Positions 45,739-55,315 of a DNA stretch of 64,000 nucleotides are shown piece by piece; the first letter of the stretch is position 1; every line of letters starts with the position of its first letter. The DNA is taken from positions 1-64,000 of the forward strand of contig NZ_AUFX01000006.1 in the NCBI RefSeq assembly GCF_000426725.1, written 5' to 3'. Source of the DNA: Sporocytophaga myxococcoides DSM 11118 (GTDB taxonomy: Bacteria > Bacteroidota > Bacteroidia > Cytophagales > Cytophagaceae). A program made the position numbers and the translations under genes. The notes beneath the pieces are model-generated. The model worked only from the letters and a program-made list of their open reading frames with translations. It searched no databases and was not told where the DNA came from.

Positions 45739-47277
45739 TTAAATGCTATCAGGCTTATTATCAATCAAATACTGCTTGACTTTTTTGATATCACCATATT
45801 TAGGAAGGTCATTTTCAAACCTTGGGAAAATTTTCCTTAAAGCTTGATAAACCTTATGAGTCTTGCCAGACAGTTTACCTTCAATATCCAGATAATCTAT
45901 TCCCTGAAGAATTGACATCATCTCTATTGATATTACTTCGAAAGTATTTTCAATCACCTTTTTGGTAAGCAAGGCAGAATTGGTTCCCATGCTAACAATA
46001 TCCTGATTATCATTATTATTAGGAATACTGTGAACATACATAGGATTACTTAAAACCTGATTTTCTGCAGTTGTAGAAGTTGCAGTAAACTGAACACCTT
46101 GCATTCCAAAATTCAAACCTAGTTTACCAAGATTTGCAAATGGAGGAATCTTGCCATTTAGTTTATTATTCATCAGGTAATTCAATTGCCTTTCTGCAAG
46201 CATAGAAAGCTTCGTGATGGCAATTTTTAATTTATCCATTTCCAGAGAAATGTAATCACCATGAAAATTACCTCCGTGGAATACATTTTCAGCTATTGAA
46301 TCAATGACAGGATTATCATTTGCCGAATTCAGCTCATTTATCAGAATTTCTTCTGCATACTTGATGGTGTCTTTAATCGGCCCTAGTATTTGAGGTACAC
46401 ATCTTAAAGAATAATATTCCTGCACCTTATCTTCCAGCACATATTCTTCCACTTTCTTTTTATACAGCTCTTCCTGTCTGTTTCTGGTAAGCTTACTGTC
46501 GTGAAGAATATTTCTCATCCTCTCAGCTATTTCCAACTGCCCTCTATGTCTTTTTACCTGATTTAACTCAAGGGAAAAATGATCATCATAGGAGTTGACC
46601 AGCTCATTGAGCATACAAGAGGCATAAGTACTCCACTCTATAAGGTTTTGCGCATGAATCAAATTTACCAGACCTATTCCCGTCATACATGAAGTTCCGT
46701 TCATGATGGCAAGTCCTTCCCTTCCACTAACTTTCAAAGGGGAAATTTTATATTCTTTATAAACTTCTGAAGCAGGTCTTATCTGGTTTTTCGAAGACAC
46801 TTCTCCCTCTCCGATCAAACCAAGCGCCAAATGAGCCAATTGAACAAGGTCGCCGCTGGCTCCTACACCTCCATGCTCAAATATAACCGGATATATTTCG
46901 TTATTAATCAAATCTTTCAGCAGTGCAGCAACGTCGAAAGGAATACCAGAACATGCCTGGCATAGTGAATTCAACCTGGCTATCATAACTGCTTTCAGAT
47001 ACATATCGGGCAATACGGCACCTACCCCGGATGAATGACTTCTGATAAGGTTGTACTGAAGATCAATCTGATCCTTTTCGTCAATTCTGTATTGAGCCAT
47101 TGGCCCAAACCCTGTATTGATTCCATAGATCAGTTTATCTTTTGAAAAATAACTTAAAAAATCATGGTTTTTCTTTATTCTTTCTTCAATAGATGTATGA
47201 ATTGTAATAAGCTCTTTACCCGTCAATATTCTTTCAATTTCAGACAAATCGAGCTTTTTTTCTCCAATAGTAACCAT
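45739..47277 (-). CDS. Tyrosine ammonia-lyase (HAL/PAL family), flexirubin starter
   Basis: 512 residues. The MIO cofactor triad is A140-S141-G142 in GGVGASGDLVQLAHL. GINTGFGPMAQYRI, LIRSHSSGVG, ELNSANDNPVID, GGNFHGDYISLEMD and STTAENQVLSNPMYVHSIP are conserved. The sequence resembles flavobacterial tyrosine ammonia-lyase, which makes 4-coumarate, rather than a histidine-pathway enzyme. No hutU, hutI or hutG is nearby, and the gene heads the flexirubin cluster. 4-Coumarate would be the starter of the aryl polyene. Substrate choice is inferred from family and context. It lies divergent from a metallopeptidase gene. Confidence 0.92.
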   Translation of the reverse strand: MVTIGEKKLDLSEIERILTGKELITIHTSIEERIKKNHDFLSYFSKDKLIYGINTGFGPMAQYRIDEKDQIDLQYNLIRSHSSGVGAVLPDMYLKAVMIARLNSLCQACSGIPFDVAALLKDLINNEIYPVIFEHGGVGASGDLVQLAHLALGLIGEGEVSSKNQIRPASEVYKEYKISPLKVSGREGLAIMNGTSCMTGIGLVNLIHAQNLIEWSTYASCMLNELVNSYDDHFSLELNQVKRHRGQLEIAERMRNILHDSKLTRNRQEELYKKKVEEYVLEDKVQEYYSLRCVPQILGPIKDTIKYAEEILINELNSANDNPVIDSIAENVFHGGNFHGDYISLEMDKLKIAITKLSMLAERQLNYLMNNKLNGKIPPFANLGKLGLNFGMQGVQFTATSTTAENQVLSNPMYVHSIPNNNDNQDIVSMGTNSALLTKKVIENTFEVISIEMMSILQGIDYLDIEGKLSGKTHKVYQALRKIFPRFENDLPKYGDIKKVKQYLIDNKPDSI

Positions 47278-47411
47278 CAGACTTATAAAATCAATTTTAG
47301 ATTATTTTTTACTAACCCTACAGAAGCGGATAATCGTAAAAAACCAATATTAGTTCCCAATACGATTAATTGTAAAAAAACTTATAACTTTTCAAGGGGC
47401 ATAAGCTTTTT

Positions 47412-47419
47412 TACCTTTG
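47412..47419 (+). promoter_or_regulatory. Candidate promoter -7 box for the M4 peptidase gene
   Basis: TACCTTTG matches TAnnTTTG. TTTT 19 bp upstream is a weak -33 element. A leader of about 150 nt would precede the gene at 47576. Confidence 0.4.
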
Positions 47420-47435
47420 ATTAAAAATCAGGGCT

Positions 47436-47443
47436 CAAAATTA
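47436..47443 (-). promoter_or_regulatory. Candidate promoter -7 box for the ammonia-lyase gene
   Basis: TAATTTTG on the minus strand matches TAnnTTTG, about 160 bp before the ammonia-lyase start. No good -33 partner. It and the divergent box at 47412 are within 32 bp of each other, so the two genes could share a regulated control region. Confidence 0.3.
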
Positions 47444-47575
47444 ATGTAACTTTCGACCTTTAAAAAAATTTTTCTTCAAAGTTGTGGAAAGTATATTCAA
47501 AATGAAACTGCTTTAATAAAAAAACGTCGATTTCAATCGTTCGATCATCCAAATACCTCAATACTTTATTAAAAG

Positions 47576-50500
47576 ATGAAAAAAATAACCTTTTTTATTT
47601 CACTCTCTCTACTGGTTTTGAAAGGAGCGATAGCTCAAAATATCAAACCTGACTTATTTTCTGCAAAAAAAAGAAATCCACACACACACACATCTGTCAG
47701 AAAAGCTTCAGACATAACGATCGATGGTAGACTAAACAGGAATGCTCTTCCCTATCTTCTCAATGCTGTTCCTGCAAGTCAAGGAAACACAACCTTTTTG
47801 ATCTCTTTAGATCAAGAAAAAAAAACTCCTTACTTTATAAAGCGAAAATCATCAAATACCAAAAATACTAGAAAGCTCTCCTTAAATGCCCCTGAGCTTT
47901 GCAAAAAAGAAGCTGCTAATTTTCTTAATGAAATTAAACCTGTTTTAAAACTTCGCAACAGTGCCAATGAATTTGAAATTCAAGATACCATAGAAGGAGA
48001 TTTAAGACACATCCGTTTTACTCAAAAGGTTGGCGGGATTCCAGTTTTGGGAGGTGATGGTATAATTCACCTAAGCGAAGATGGCAACCATACTTTTCAT
48101 GGACAAATTGAAAATGTAGATGCAAACTTGAGCACAACACCATCTATAAGTGCAAAACAGGTAATCGAAACTGCAGTCAATGACCTAAAAAAAACATTAT
48201 CTGTAAGGACTCTATCAGCGAAAGAACAACAGGTCCTTGAATATAAAGGTCCTGAAGCAACTCTTGTAATTGTACCGAGATCCGAAATGATTAAACTTTA
48301 TGAGTTGGCATGGGAAATTAGTATAAGACCCAATCTAATCGACCATTATCACTATTATGTAAGTGCTATTACGGGGAAAATAATCTTTAAAGAAAATCAT
48401 ACATGTACTGCAGTGCATGCGACAGGTACGGCACCCGATTTAAATGGGGTAAACCAGACTGTGACCAGCTATCAGGACGGCACTACCTTTTACCTGATTG
48501 ATACTTCTACCCCAATGTTCAGTGCCAAATCAGTTTTACCGGAACAACCTGTGGGGGCAATTTGGACAATGAATGCTGAAAATACCGATCTTACCAGCAT
48601 TGCGCAGATAACATCTTCTACTGCTTCTTCCTGGACTCCAACAGCTGTATCAGCTCACAGCAATGCTAAAGTTTGCTATGACTATTACAAAAACACCCAT
48701 AACAGAAACTCATTGAATGGTCAGGGAGGAAATATTATCTCTGTAATAAATGTAACTGATGGTGGAAAATCTATGGAAAATGCTTACTGGAATGGTAAAC
48801 TAATGGCATATGGAAATGGAGGTTCTTATTTCAAACCTTTGGCAGGGGCACTGGACGTAGCTGCACATGAAATGACACATGGAGTAATTCAGAATAGCTG
48901 CAATCTCAAATATTCCGGACAAACAGGTGCAATCAACGAATCTCTGGCTGATATCTTCGGTTCATTAGTAGATCGTGATGATTGGAAAATCGGAGAAGCT
49001 ATTACAAAGAATTTCACTTTGTTTCCTTCAGGAGCATTAAGAGATATTTCAAATCCTCATAATGGTGGCTCTTCCAAATCTGATTATTGCTGGCAGCCCG
49101 CCCATATGGATGAATTTGTGATTACTTCAAGTGATAATGGAGGTGTGCATACTAATAGCGGTATTCCAAACAAGGCATTTTATTTATTTGCTACTCAGGT
49201 CACCAAAGAAAAAGCTGAAAAAGTTTATTACCTGGCCATGACTAAATACCTATTTGCCTCTTCTCGCTTTATTGATCTGAGAATATCTGTGGTTAGTGCA
49301 GCTACTGAACTTTATGGAGAAAATTCAAATGAGGTTACTCAAGCCAAATCTGCTTTTGACCAGGTAGGAATTCTTGAAGGACAAGCAACTAAAATTGAAG
49401 AAAACCTTCCTGAAAATCCAGGAGATGAGTTTCTACTTGTGACTAAAACACTAAAAGACAATTACAGACTTGAAACCATAAAGACTGCCACTTCTCAAAA
49501 AAATTTGATAACATCTAGCAAAGTAGGAAGAAAACCAAGTATCTCCGACAACGGAAGTGTCATGTATTTTGTCACACCGGATGGTGTTATCAAGCAGATC
49601 TATACAACTGGCAATTCTGAGATAATTTTTGATAATTCCAGAAAGTGGAATAATGTATCCGTTTCAAAAGACGGAACAAAAATAGCTGCCGTAACTGATG
49701 ATGAAGATTCTTCAATTTATGTAAGAAAAACTTCAGGAACATCTCCATGGGTACGTTTTATTTTATACAACCCGACCTTCACTCCTGATTCGATAGAAAT
49801 AAGATCTAACGGTCCTAAATATGCTGATGCCCTGGAATGGGATCATTTTGGAGAAAGAATTATGTATGATTGTTACAACCTAATCAAAGGAGACAAGGAT
49901 AGTGTAGTATTCTGGGACGTTAATTTTATAAAAGTATGGGACAATGCTGAAAATGATTTTTCTGACGGAACCGTAACCAAACTCTATGCTGACCTTCCAC
50001 AGGACATTAGTATTGGTAATCCTACATTTTCCAAAAACTCGCCTTATATCATCGCATATGAGATAATAGATGAATATGTCGGCTACGTAGATATGGTCTC
50101 TACTAATCTTGAAACATCCGAAAGTAATTTTATTCTGAATGGCAATAATGGGATGTTATGCTTTCCAAGCTTTAATAAGTCCGACACTAAAATTGGTTTT
50201 ACCACCATGGGAGCAAGAATACAAGATACAGTTTTTGCATATGTAAATATGGATGTAGATAAAATTACTCCGATCGATGGCTTCTATGACCCAACCATAA
50301 CCGGAAAATATTTTAATTACTATGCAAATGGGGACCGCGTCCTGGGCAATGAACCACAAACAAAGTCTGAAAATTTTAGAATATATCCCAATCCGTTTGA
50401 TAATATCATAACAATTGATTTTAATATTATCGGTTCAACGGAAATTATACTGATAAATAGTTTAGGGCAAAATGTCTATCAGGAAACACTGAACCTGAAT

Positions 50501-50608
50501 GGTTTCACTCAGCACCAACTTACAATGCCTGAGCTCAAAGCTGGAACTTACATCATTAAAATCATTTCAAAAGATGGTATATTCACATCTAAGTTGCTTA
50601 AGTTATAG
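47576..50608 (+). CDS. Secreted thermolysin-like M4 metallopeptidase with T9SS domain
   Basis: 1010 residues with a signal peptide (ITFFISLSLLVLKGAIAQ). Residues about 90-280 are FTP/PepSY-type propeptide sequence. The catalytic domain (about 285-610) has AAHEMTHGVIQ with His431, Glu432 and His435, Glu455 in NESLADIFG (23 residues on, as in thermolysin), and His525 in GGVHTNSGIPNKAFY. From about 620 to 910 a beta-propeller-like segment follows (SKVGRKPSISDNGSVMYFV, SVSKDGTKIAAVTDD, GKYFNYYANGDRVL), then a type A T9SS sorting domain (RIYPNPFDNIITIDF ... AGTYIIKIISKDG). Exported across the outer membrane to digest proteins. The propeller insert is unusual for M4 enzymes and may bind substrate. 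Confidence 0.93.
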   Translation: MKKITFFISLSLLVLKGAIAQNIKPDLFSAKKRNPHTHTSVRKASDITIDGRLNRNALPYLLNAVPASQGNTTFLISLDQEKKTPYFIKRKSSNTKNTRKLSLNAPELCKKEAANFLNEIKPVLKLRNSANEFEIQDTIEGDLRHIRFTQKVGGIPVLGGDGIIHLSEDGNHTFHGQIENVDANLSTTPSISAKQVIETAVNDLKKTLSVRTLSAKEQQVLEYKGPEATLVIVPRSEMIKLYELAWEISIRPNLIDHYHYYVSAITGKIIFKENHTCTAVHATGTAPDLNGVNQTVTSYQDGTTFYLIDTSTPMFSAKSVLPEQPVGAIWTMNAENTDLTSIAQITSSTASSWTPTAVSAHSNAKVCYDYYKNTHNRNSLNGQGGNIISVINVTDGGKSMENAYWNGKLMAYGNGGSYFKPLAGALDVAAHEMTHGVIQNSCNLKYSGQTGAINESLADIFGSLVDRDDWKIGEAITKNFTLFPSGALRDISNPHNGGSSKSDYCWQPAHMDEFVITSSDNGGVHTNSGIPNKAFYLFATQVTKEKAEKVYYLAMTKYLFASSRFIDLRISVVSAATELYGENSNEVTQAKSAFDQVGILEGQATKIEENLPENPGDEFLLVTKTLKDNYRLETIKTATSQKNLITSSKVGRKPSISDNGSVMYFVTPDGVIKQIYTTGNSEIIFDNSRKWNNVSVSKDGTKIAAVTDDEDSSIYVRKTSGTSPWVRFILYNPTFTPDSIEIRSNGPKYADALEWDHFGERIMYDCYNLIKGDKDSVVFWDVNFIKVWDNAENDFSDGTVTKLYADLPQDISIGNPTFSKNSPYIIAYEIIDEYVGYVDMVSTNLETSESNFILNGNNGMLCFPSFNKSDTKIGFTTMGARIQDTVFAYVNMDVDKITPIDGFYDPTITGKYFNYYANGDRVLGNEPQTKSENFRIYPNPFDNIITIDFNIIGSTEIILINSLGQNVYQETLNLNGFTQHQLTMPELKAGTYIIKIISKDGIFTSKLLKL

Positions 50609-50636
50609 ATTAAAATTATCATAACTCCGGATTCGG

Positions 50637-51410
50637 ATGTTCTTTATACTATCCAAAATATTATTCTACTTAGTAATGCCAATGGTCTGGATCATTGGCA
50701 TTCTTATTTATTCCATATTTACCAGAGATGTCAGAAGAAAAAAAGCAGCTGTCATTTCTGCGACATTATTGCTTCTTTTTTTCTCCAACGAATTTATTGT
50801 TAATAAAGCCCTTTTATATTGGGAAGAAGCTCCTGTCCCAATAGCTGATCTGCAATCAGGCTATACAGCAGTCGTACTGACAGGAATAACAGAGTCTAAC
50901 AAGTCTCCCAAAGATCGTATCTATTACAATAAAGGAGCTGATCGACTTCTTCATACACTTCAACTTTACAGGGAACATAAAATAAAATCTATCATTATTT
51001 CAGGAGGTGCAGCAGTAGTGGTTGGAGAGCAAATTCCTGAAGCTGAAAGTCTGAAAAAAACATTTTTAAATGCAGCAATTCCATCAAATGCAATGATTAT
51101 TGAGACTGAATCCCGAAATACCATGGAGAATGCATTGTTTACCAAAAAAATAATTGACTCACTGAATTTAAAAGGCCCTTTCCTACTTGTTACTTCAGCA
51201 TTTCATATGAAGAGAGCAAATGGATGTTTTAAAAAAGCAGGTATTGAAGTTACAGAATATCCAACTGACTTTTATTCTACAGATGGTAAATTTACCCCAG
51301 ATTATTTGATCATACCTTCGGAAAGGGCGCTCTCAAAATGGAGCCTGCTAATCCATGAAATTTTAGGATATTGGGTATATAGAATAATGGGTTATAGTAT
51401 TCCTACTTAA
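50637..51410 (+). CDS. ElyC/SanA/YdcF family (DUF218) membrane protein
   Basis: 257 residues. Two N-terminal helices (LVMPMVWIIGILIYSIF; AAVISATLLLLFFSN) anchor a DUF218 domain: YTAVVLTGITES, KGADRLLHTLQLYREHKIKSIIISGG, ESRNTMENALFTKKII, FLLVTSAFHMKRANGCFKKAG. ElyC-type proteins affect peptidoglycan precursor or undecaprenyl carrier metabolism in E. coli. The exact reaction is unsettled. The gene follows the metallopeptidase by 28 bp, and its last eight bases overlap the convergent dehydrogenase gene. Confidence 0.9.
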   Translation: MFFILSKILFYLVMPMVWIIGILIYSIFTRDVRRKKAAVISATLLLLFFSNEFIVNKALLYWEEAPVPIADLQSGYTAVVLTGITESNKSPKDRIYYNKGADRLLHTLQLYREHKIKSIIISGGAAVVVGEQIPEAESLKKTFLNAAIPSNAMIIETESRNTMENALFTKKIIDSLNLKGPFLLVTSAFHMKRANGCFKKAGIEVTEYPTDFYSTDGKFTPDYLIIPSERALSKWSLLIHEILGYWVYRIMGYSIPT

Positions 51411-52764
51411 CCCAAACAGATTTAATATTTACAAACTCTCTGATCCCAAATGCAGCAAGCTCCCTTCCGTATCCGGAAAGTTTAACTCCACCAAATGGAA
51501 GTCTTGGATCCGATTTTACCATACCATTGATAAATACAGAACCTGATTCTATATGTCGCGCTAAAACTTTACCTTTTTCAAAATCTCCTGTCCAGATAGA
51601 AGCTCCGAGTCCATACTTGCTTTGATTTGCCATATTAATAGCTTCCTGTTCATGATGAACACTTATAATGGCAGCTACTGGTCCAAAAAGCTCTTCATCA
51701 AAAGCTGGCATGCCTGGTTTAACATTATCAAGTATTGTTGGGGTAAAAACAGCACCTTTTGGAGGTATTCCTCCAACTACCACAGAAGCTCCCAAAGCAA
51801 TACTTTTTTGAACCTGAGCATGAAGACTTTCGGCGAGGTCCTTTCTTGCGAGAGGTCCAACCTGAACCTCTGGAAGCAATGGGTCTCCAAGTTTTAAGAC
51901 ACTGATTGCCTTTGCCATCACCTCAACAAATTGATTTTTAATTGAATCCATCACAATAAATCGTTTAGCGGCGATACAACTTTGGCCATTATTTATCATT
52001 CTTGCCTTCACTGCCCACATAGCTGCCTCTTCAATATTGGCGTCTTTCAGAACAATAAAGGGATCACTTCCTCCAAGCTCAAGGACAGTTTTTTTAAGAT
52101 TCGCACCAGCAGATGCTGCGACTTTCATTCCAGCCTGTTCACTACCTGTAAGTGTCACGGCTTTAATCGTTTTGTGAGCAATAAGCCTGTCAGTATCTTC
52201 TCCAGATATTAATACAGATTGAAAAACACCTTTGGGAAAACCGGCTTCTTCAAATAAATCTTGTATCGCCAATGCACATTGAGGTACATTGGAAGCATGT
52301 TTCAGGATACCTGTATTTCCCGCCATAATTGTCGGAGCAGCAAATCTGAATACCTGCCAAAAGGGAAAATTCCATGGCATGATTGCGAGAATACATCCTA
52401 ATGGATCAAACTCAACATAACTTTCAGAAGCATCAGAAATTATCAAATCATCTTTAAGGAAAAATTCTGCATTTTCAGCATAGTACTCACAAACCCATGC
52501 ACACTTCTCCACCTCTGCTTCTGCTTCCTTTATCGGTTTACCCATTTCAGAAGTCATAAGAGCAGAGAGATATCCCTTTTTTTCCCTGAGCTTCCCAGCT
52601 ATTTTATTGAACAGAGAACTTCTTTTTTCAAAAGAATAGCCTTTCCACACTTTAAAAGCTTTTTCAGAAAAAGCCAAAACCTCATTTATTTTATCATCAG
52701 AATAAGATTCATATTCTTTCAATAATTGTCCTGAAAAGGGGTTTACAGATTTTATTTTTCCCAT
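51403..52764 (-). CDS. NAD(P)-dependent succinate-semialdehyde-type dehydrogenase
   Basis: 453 residues, ALDH family, close to the GabD/Sad length. Active-site Glu229 in VLELGGSDPF and Cys263 in NNGQSCIAAKRF. Cofactor region PWNFPFWQVFRFAAPTIMAGN and TLTGSEQAGMKVA. C-terminal FGGVKLSGYGRELAAFGIREFVNIK. It probably oxidises succinate semialdehyde (GABA shunt) or a related aldehyde to the acid. No GABA transaminase is adjacent, so the substrate is not fixed. Behind the GH3 terminator, with its own promoter presumably in the 84-bp gap. Confidence 0.9.
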   Translation of the reverse strand: MGKIKSVNPFSGQLLKEYESYSDDKINEVLAFSEKAFKVWKGYSFEKRSSLFNKIAGKLREKKGYLSALMTSEMGKPIKEAEAEVEKCAWVCEYYAENAEFFLKDDLIISDASESYVEFDPLGCILAIMPWNFPFWQVFRFAAPTIMAGNTGILKHASNVPQCALAIQDLFEEAGFPKGVFQSVLISGEDTDRLIAHKTIKAVTLTGSEQAGMKVAASAGANLKKTVLELGGSDPFIVLKDANIEEAAMWAVKARMINNGQSCIAAKRFIVMDSIKNQFVEVMAKAISVLKLGDPLLPEVQVGPLARKDLAESLHAQVQKSIALGASVVVGGIPPKGAVFTPTILDNVKPGMPAFDEELFGPVAAIISVHHEQEAINMANQSKYGLGASIWTGDFEKGKVLARHIESGSVFINGMVKSDPRLPFGGVKLSGYGRELAAFGIREFVNIKSVWVK

Positions 52765-52795
52765 GATTGAAAATTAATTATTGAATAACTAAAAT

Positions 52796-52830
52796 AAAAA
52801 AGGGCTGTTCCTTTCGGAAAGCCCTTTTTT
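52796..52830 (-). terminator. Terminator of the GH3 gene
   Basis: aaaaaagggct, one bulged base, ttcc, loop tttc, ggaa, agccctttttt. Read leftward it ends in a T-rich run. It begins 18 bases after the GH3 stop. Confidence 0.88.
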
Positions 52831-52848
52831 ATTTTTTTTAATTTTTGA

Positions 52849-55176
52849 TTAGTCTTCGTAGTTGAATGAAGCCTTTTGTTCGCCAACGATTACATCAAAT
52901 GCACCTGGCTCTGTTACGAAAGTTTTTTCATCCATGCCGATAAATGCAAGGTCACTCTTATTAAGTTCAAACTCTACAGTTTGAGTTTGCCCTGGAGCCA
53001 AAGAAATCTTTTTGAATTTTCTTAATCTCATCCAAGAAGGAGTAATTGTAGCAAAATGGTCTCTAGTATAAAGTTCTACAGCTTCTTTACCAGCTTTAGA
53101 ACCTGCATTTTTCACATCTACAGTTACTTTAATTGATCCGTTTCCTTTAAGTGTAGGTGAACTTACTTTAAGGTTTGAATATTCAAATTTAGTATAGCTC
53201 AAACCAAAACCGAATGGCCATTGAGGTTTATATCCACCTTCTCCCATTTGACCAGGAGCAAGTTCAGTAACCTTATCGCTGTATTTATGGTCATAATGAA
53301 TAATATCTCCACTAAATCTTGGGTAAGAGAATGGGAGTTTACCACTAGGGTTTACATCACCAAAAAGAACTTCAGCAATTGCATTGTGTCCTTGACTTCC
53401 TGGGATATAAGCATCAATGATACCTTTAGCTCCATCTTCAATTTTTCTGATAATTCTAGGTCTTCCTTCTACAAGAACGATTATTACTGGTTTACCAGCT
53501 TCATAAAGAGAAGCTACTAATTTTTGTTGCGCTTCAGGTAGATCAAGTTCGTCAATAACTCCAGGAGATTCTGCATAAGCATCTTCACCGATACATACAA
53601 CAACGTAATCAACAGATTTTGCAAGTTCTACAGCTTTTTTAGCATCTGCTTCTTTATCAAACTCAGATCCTTTAGCATATAGAGTTGTTCCACCAGTATT
53701 CTTTGCTTTTATAGCATTAAAGATGTATGCGGTAGTATCTGGATAATATTTAGATTCATTTCCTTGCCAAGTATATGACCATGAACCATTAAGGGCAGTA
53801 ATTGATTTAGCTGCAGGACCAGTAACTAATATTTTTTTTCCTTTAGCAAGAGGAAGAATGTTTTCTTTGTTTTTCAAAAGAGTTACAGATTCTCTCGCAG
53901 CTTCTAATGCAGCAGTTTTATATTCAGCCAAACCAAAATTCTTCATAGCATCTTTTTCAGGATATGCATTGATGAAAAGTCCGGTTCTGAATTTCAGAGT
54001 TAAAATTCTTCCTACAGCTTCGTTAATTCTTGCCTGAGAAACAGAACCCTCTTTTACAAGTTCTACAAGGTATTCGTAGAATGTATAATCGTGAGGAACC
54101 ATACTCATATCAATACCAGCGTTTACTGCAAGCTTAACAGCTTCTTTCGGAGTCTGGGCAACTTTGTGCTTAGTATGAAGTCTGATAATATCTTCCCAGT
54201 CAGAAACAGCAAGACCTTTAAAGCCAAGCTCTTTTCTTAACACATCAGTCAATAAATATTTGCTTCCATGCACGGGAACACCATTGATTTCACTTGAGTT
54301 GATCATGATAGTGCTAGAACCAGCATTTACAGCAGCTCTGAAGGGAGGAAGGAAATATTCTCTTAAAACTCTTTCAGGAATATAAGCAGGAGTTCTGTCT
54401 TTACCTGATAGTGGCAATGAATAACCGATATAGTGCTTCATACATGAAGCCACTCTGTCAATTCTATTAAGGTTCCCGTCACCTTCCATACCTAAGATAG
54501 AAGCAACACCCATTTGACTTACTAAGTAAACATCTTCACCATAAGTCTCAGGGAATCTAGGCCAAAGCGGCTGTCTACCTACGTCTAAAACAGGAGCAAA
54601 ATTCCATCTGATACCAGATGCTCTTGTTTCTTTAGCAGTGATTTCTCCTGCAAGTTTGGATAGTTCAATGTTACGAGTTGCTCCAATACCAATATTCTGA
54701 GGGAATAAAGTTGACTTTGAAGTGAAAGTCACACCATGGATTGCGTCGATACCATAAAGCACTGGGATTTTATTAGCAGTTTGCTTTGTAGCAACATCCT
54801 GGATAGCTGTAATAATCTGATGCCATGTTTCAACAGAGTAAGCATGGTTAATTGCATTAAGAATAGAACCAACTTTATAATCCACTACAGCTTTTCTCAA
54901 AGCTTCAGGATCAATAGTTCCATCCATGTTACCGTAACCGCCTTTAAGGACAACGTTAAGGTTCACCTGAGTCATCTGGCCAACCTTTTCCTCAATACTC
55001 ATTTTACCCAACAGTTCCTGAACTTTGGCTTCCACTTCAGCATCTGTCAATACAACAGGTGCAGAAGCCGCAGGAGTTTTAGATCCTTTTTTCTGCCCAT
55101 AAGCGGGGCCTAGCAAGGTGGCTAAAAATATCATTGAACCGATCAGGGTTTTCAATGAAAATAAACGTTTCTCCAT
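52849..55176 (-). CDS. bglX: Glycoside hydrolase family 3 beta-glucosidase
   Basis: 775 residues with a signal peptide (LIGSMIFLATLLGPAYGQ). The (beta/alpha)8 domain has GIDAIHGVTF, RWNFAPVLDVGRQPLWPR, CMKHYIGYS and the nucleophile Asp326 in GLAVSDWEDI. The beta-sandwich domain has KILVTGPAAKSITALNGSWSYTWQG and the EDAYAESPGVIDELDLP region. The FnIII-like C-terminal domain has WPFGFGLSYTKFEYS. Probably periplasmic. It releases glucose from beta-glucans or cellodextrins. Flanked by terminators on both sides, so expressed partly on its own, but next to two lipoprotein and two outer-membrane genes that suit uptake of the same sugars. Confidence 0.95.
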   Translation of the reverse strand: MEKRLFSLKTLIGSMIFLATLLGPAYGQKKGSKTPAASAPVVLTDAEVEAKVQELLGKMSIEEKVGQMTQVNLNVVLKGGYGNMDGTIDPEALRKAVVDYKVGSILNAINHAYSVETWHQIITAIQDVATKQTANKIPVLYGIDAIHGVTFTSKSTLFPQNIGIGATRNIELSKLAGEITAKETRASGIRWNFAPVLDVGRQPLWPRFPETYGEDVYLVSQMGVASILGMEGDGNLNRIDRVASCMKHYIGYSLPLSGKDRTPAYIPERVLREYFLPPFRAAVNAGSSTIMINSSEINGVPVHGSKYLLTDVLRKELGFKGLAVSDWEDIIRLHTKHKVAQTPKEAVKLAVNAGIDMSMVPHDYTFYEYLVELVKEGSVSQARINEAVGRILTLKFRTGLFINAYPEKDAMKNFGLAEYKTAALEAARESVTLLKNKENILPLAKGKKILVTGPAAKSITALNGSWSYTWQGNESKYYPDTTAYIFNAIKAKNTGGTTLYAKGSEFDKEADAKKAVELAKSVDYVVVCIGEDAYAESPGVIDELDLPEAQQKLVASLYEAGKPVIIVLVEGRPRIIRKIEDGAKGIIDAYIPGSQGHNAIAEVLFGDVNPSGKLPFSYPRFSGDIIHYDHKYSDKVTELAPGQMGEGGYKPQWPFGFGLSYTKFEYSNLKVSSPTLKGNGSIKVTVDVKNAGSKAGKEAVELYTRDHFATITPSWMRLRKFKKISLAPGQTQTVEFELNKSDLAFIGMDEKTFVTEPGAFDVIVGEQKASFNYED

Positions 55177-55223
55177 AAAATGTTTTAAATGATGCTTTTT
55201 AAGATAAGTTTAATAAAAAGAAA

Positions 55224-55249
55224 AAGCTGTTCCCTTACGGAAACAGCTT
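55224..55249 (-). terminator. Terminator between the lipoprotein operon and GH3
   Basis: aagctgtt (55224-55231) pairs with aacagctt (55242-55249) around a short loop with an inner cc/gg pair. A T-rich run follows leftward. Read-through would still allow expression of GH3 47 bp further on. Confidence 0.8.
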
Positions 55250-55315
55250 CAAAGCTAATTATATTTTTATTTAAATCCGAAAAATAATGGCAGAGTTAAA
55301 ATGGTTCAGGCTAAA

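Noticed and set aside
45739-47277. Histidine ammonia-lyase (hutH) of histidine degradation
   Set aside because: No other hut genes are nearby, the sequence resembles flavobacterial tyrosine ammonia-lyase, and it heads a flexirubin cluster.
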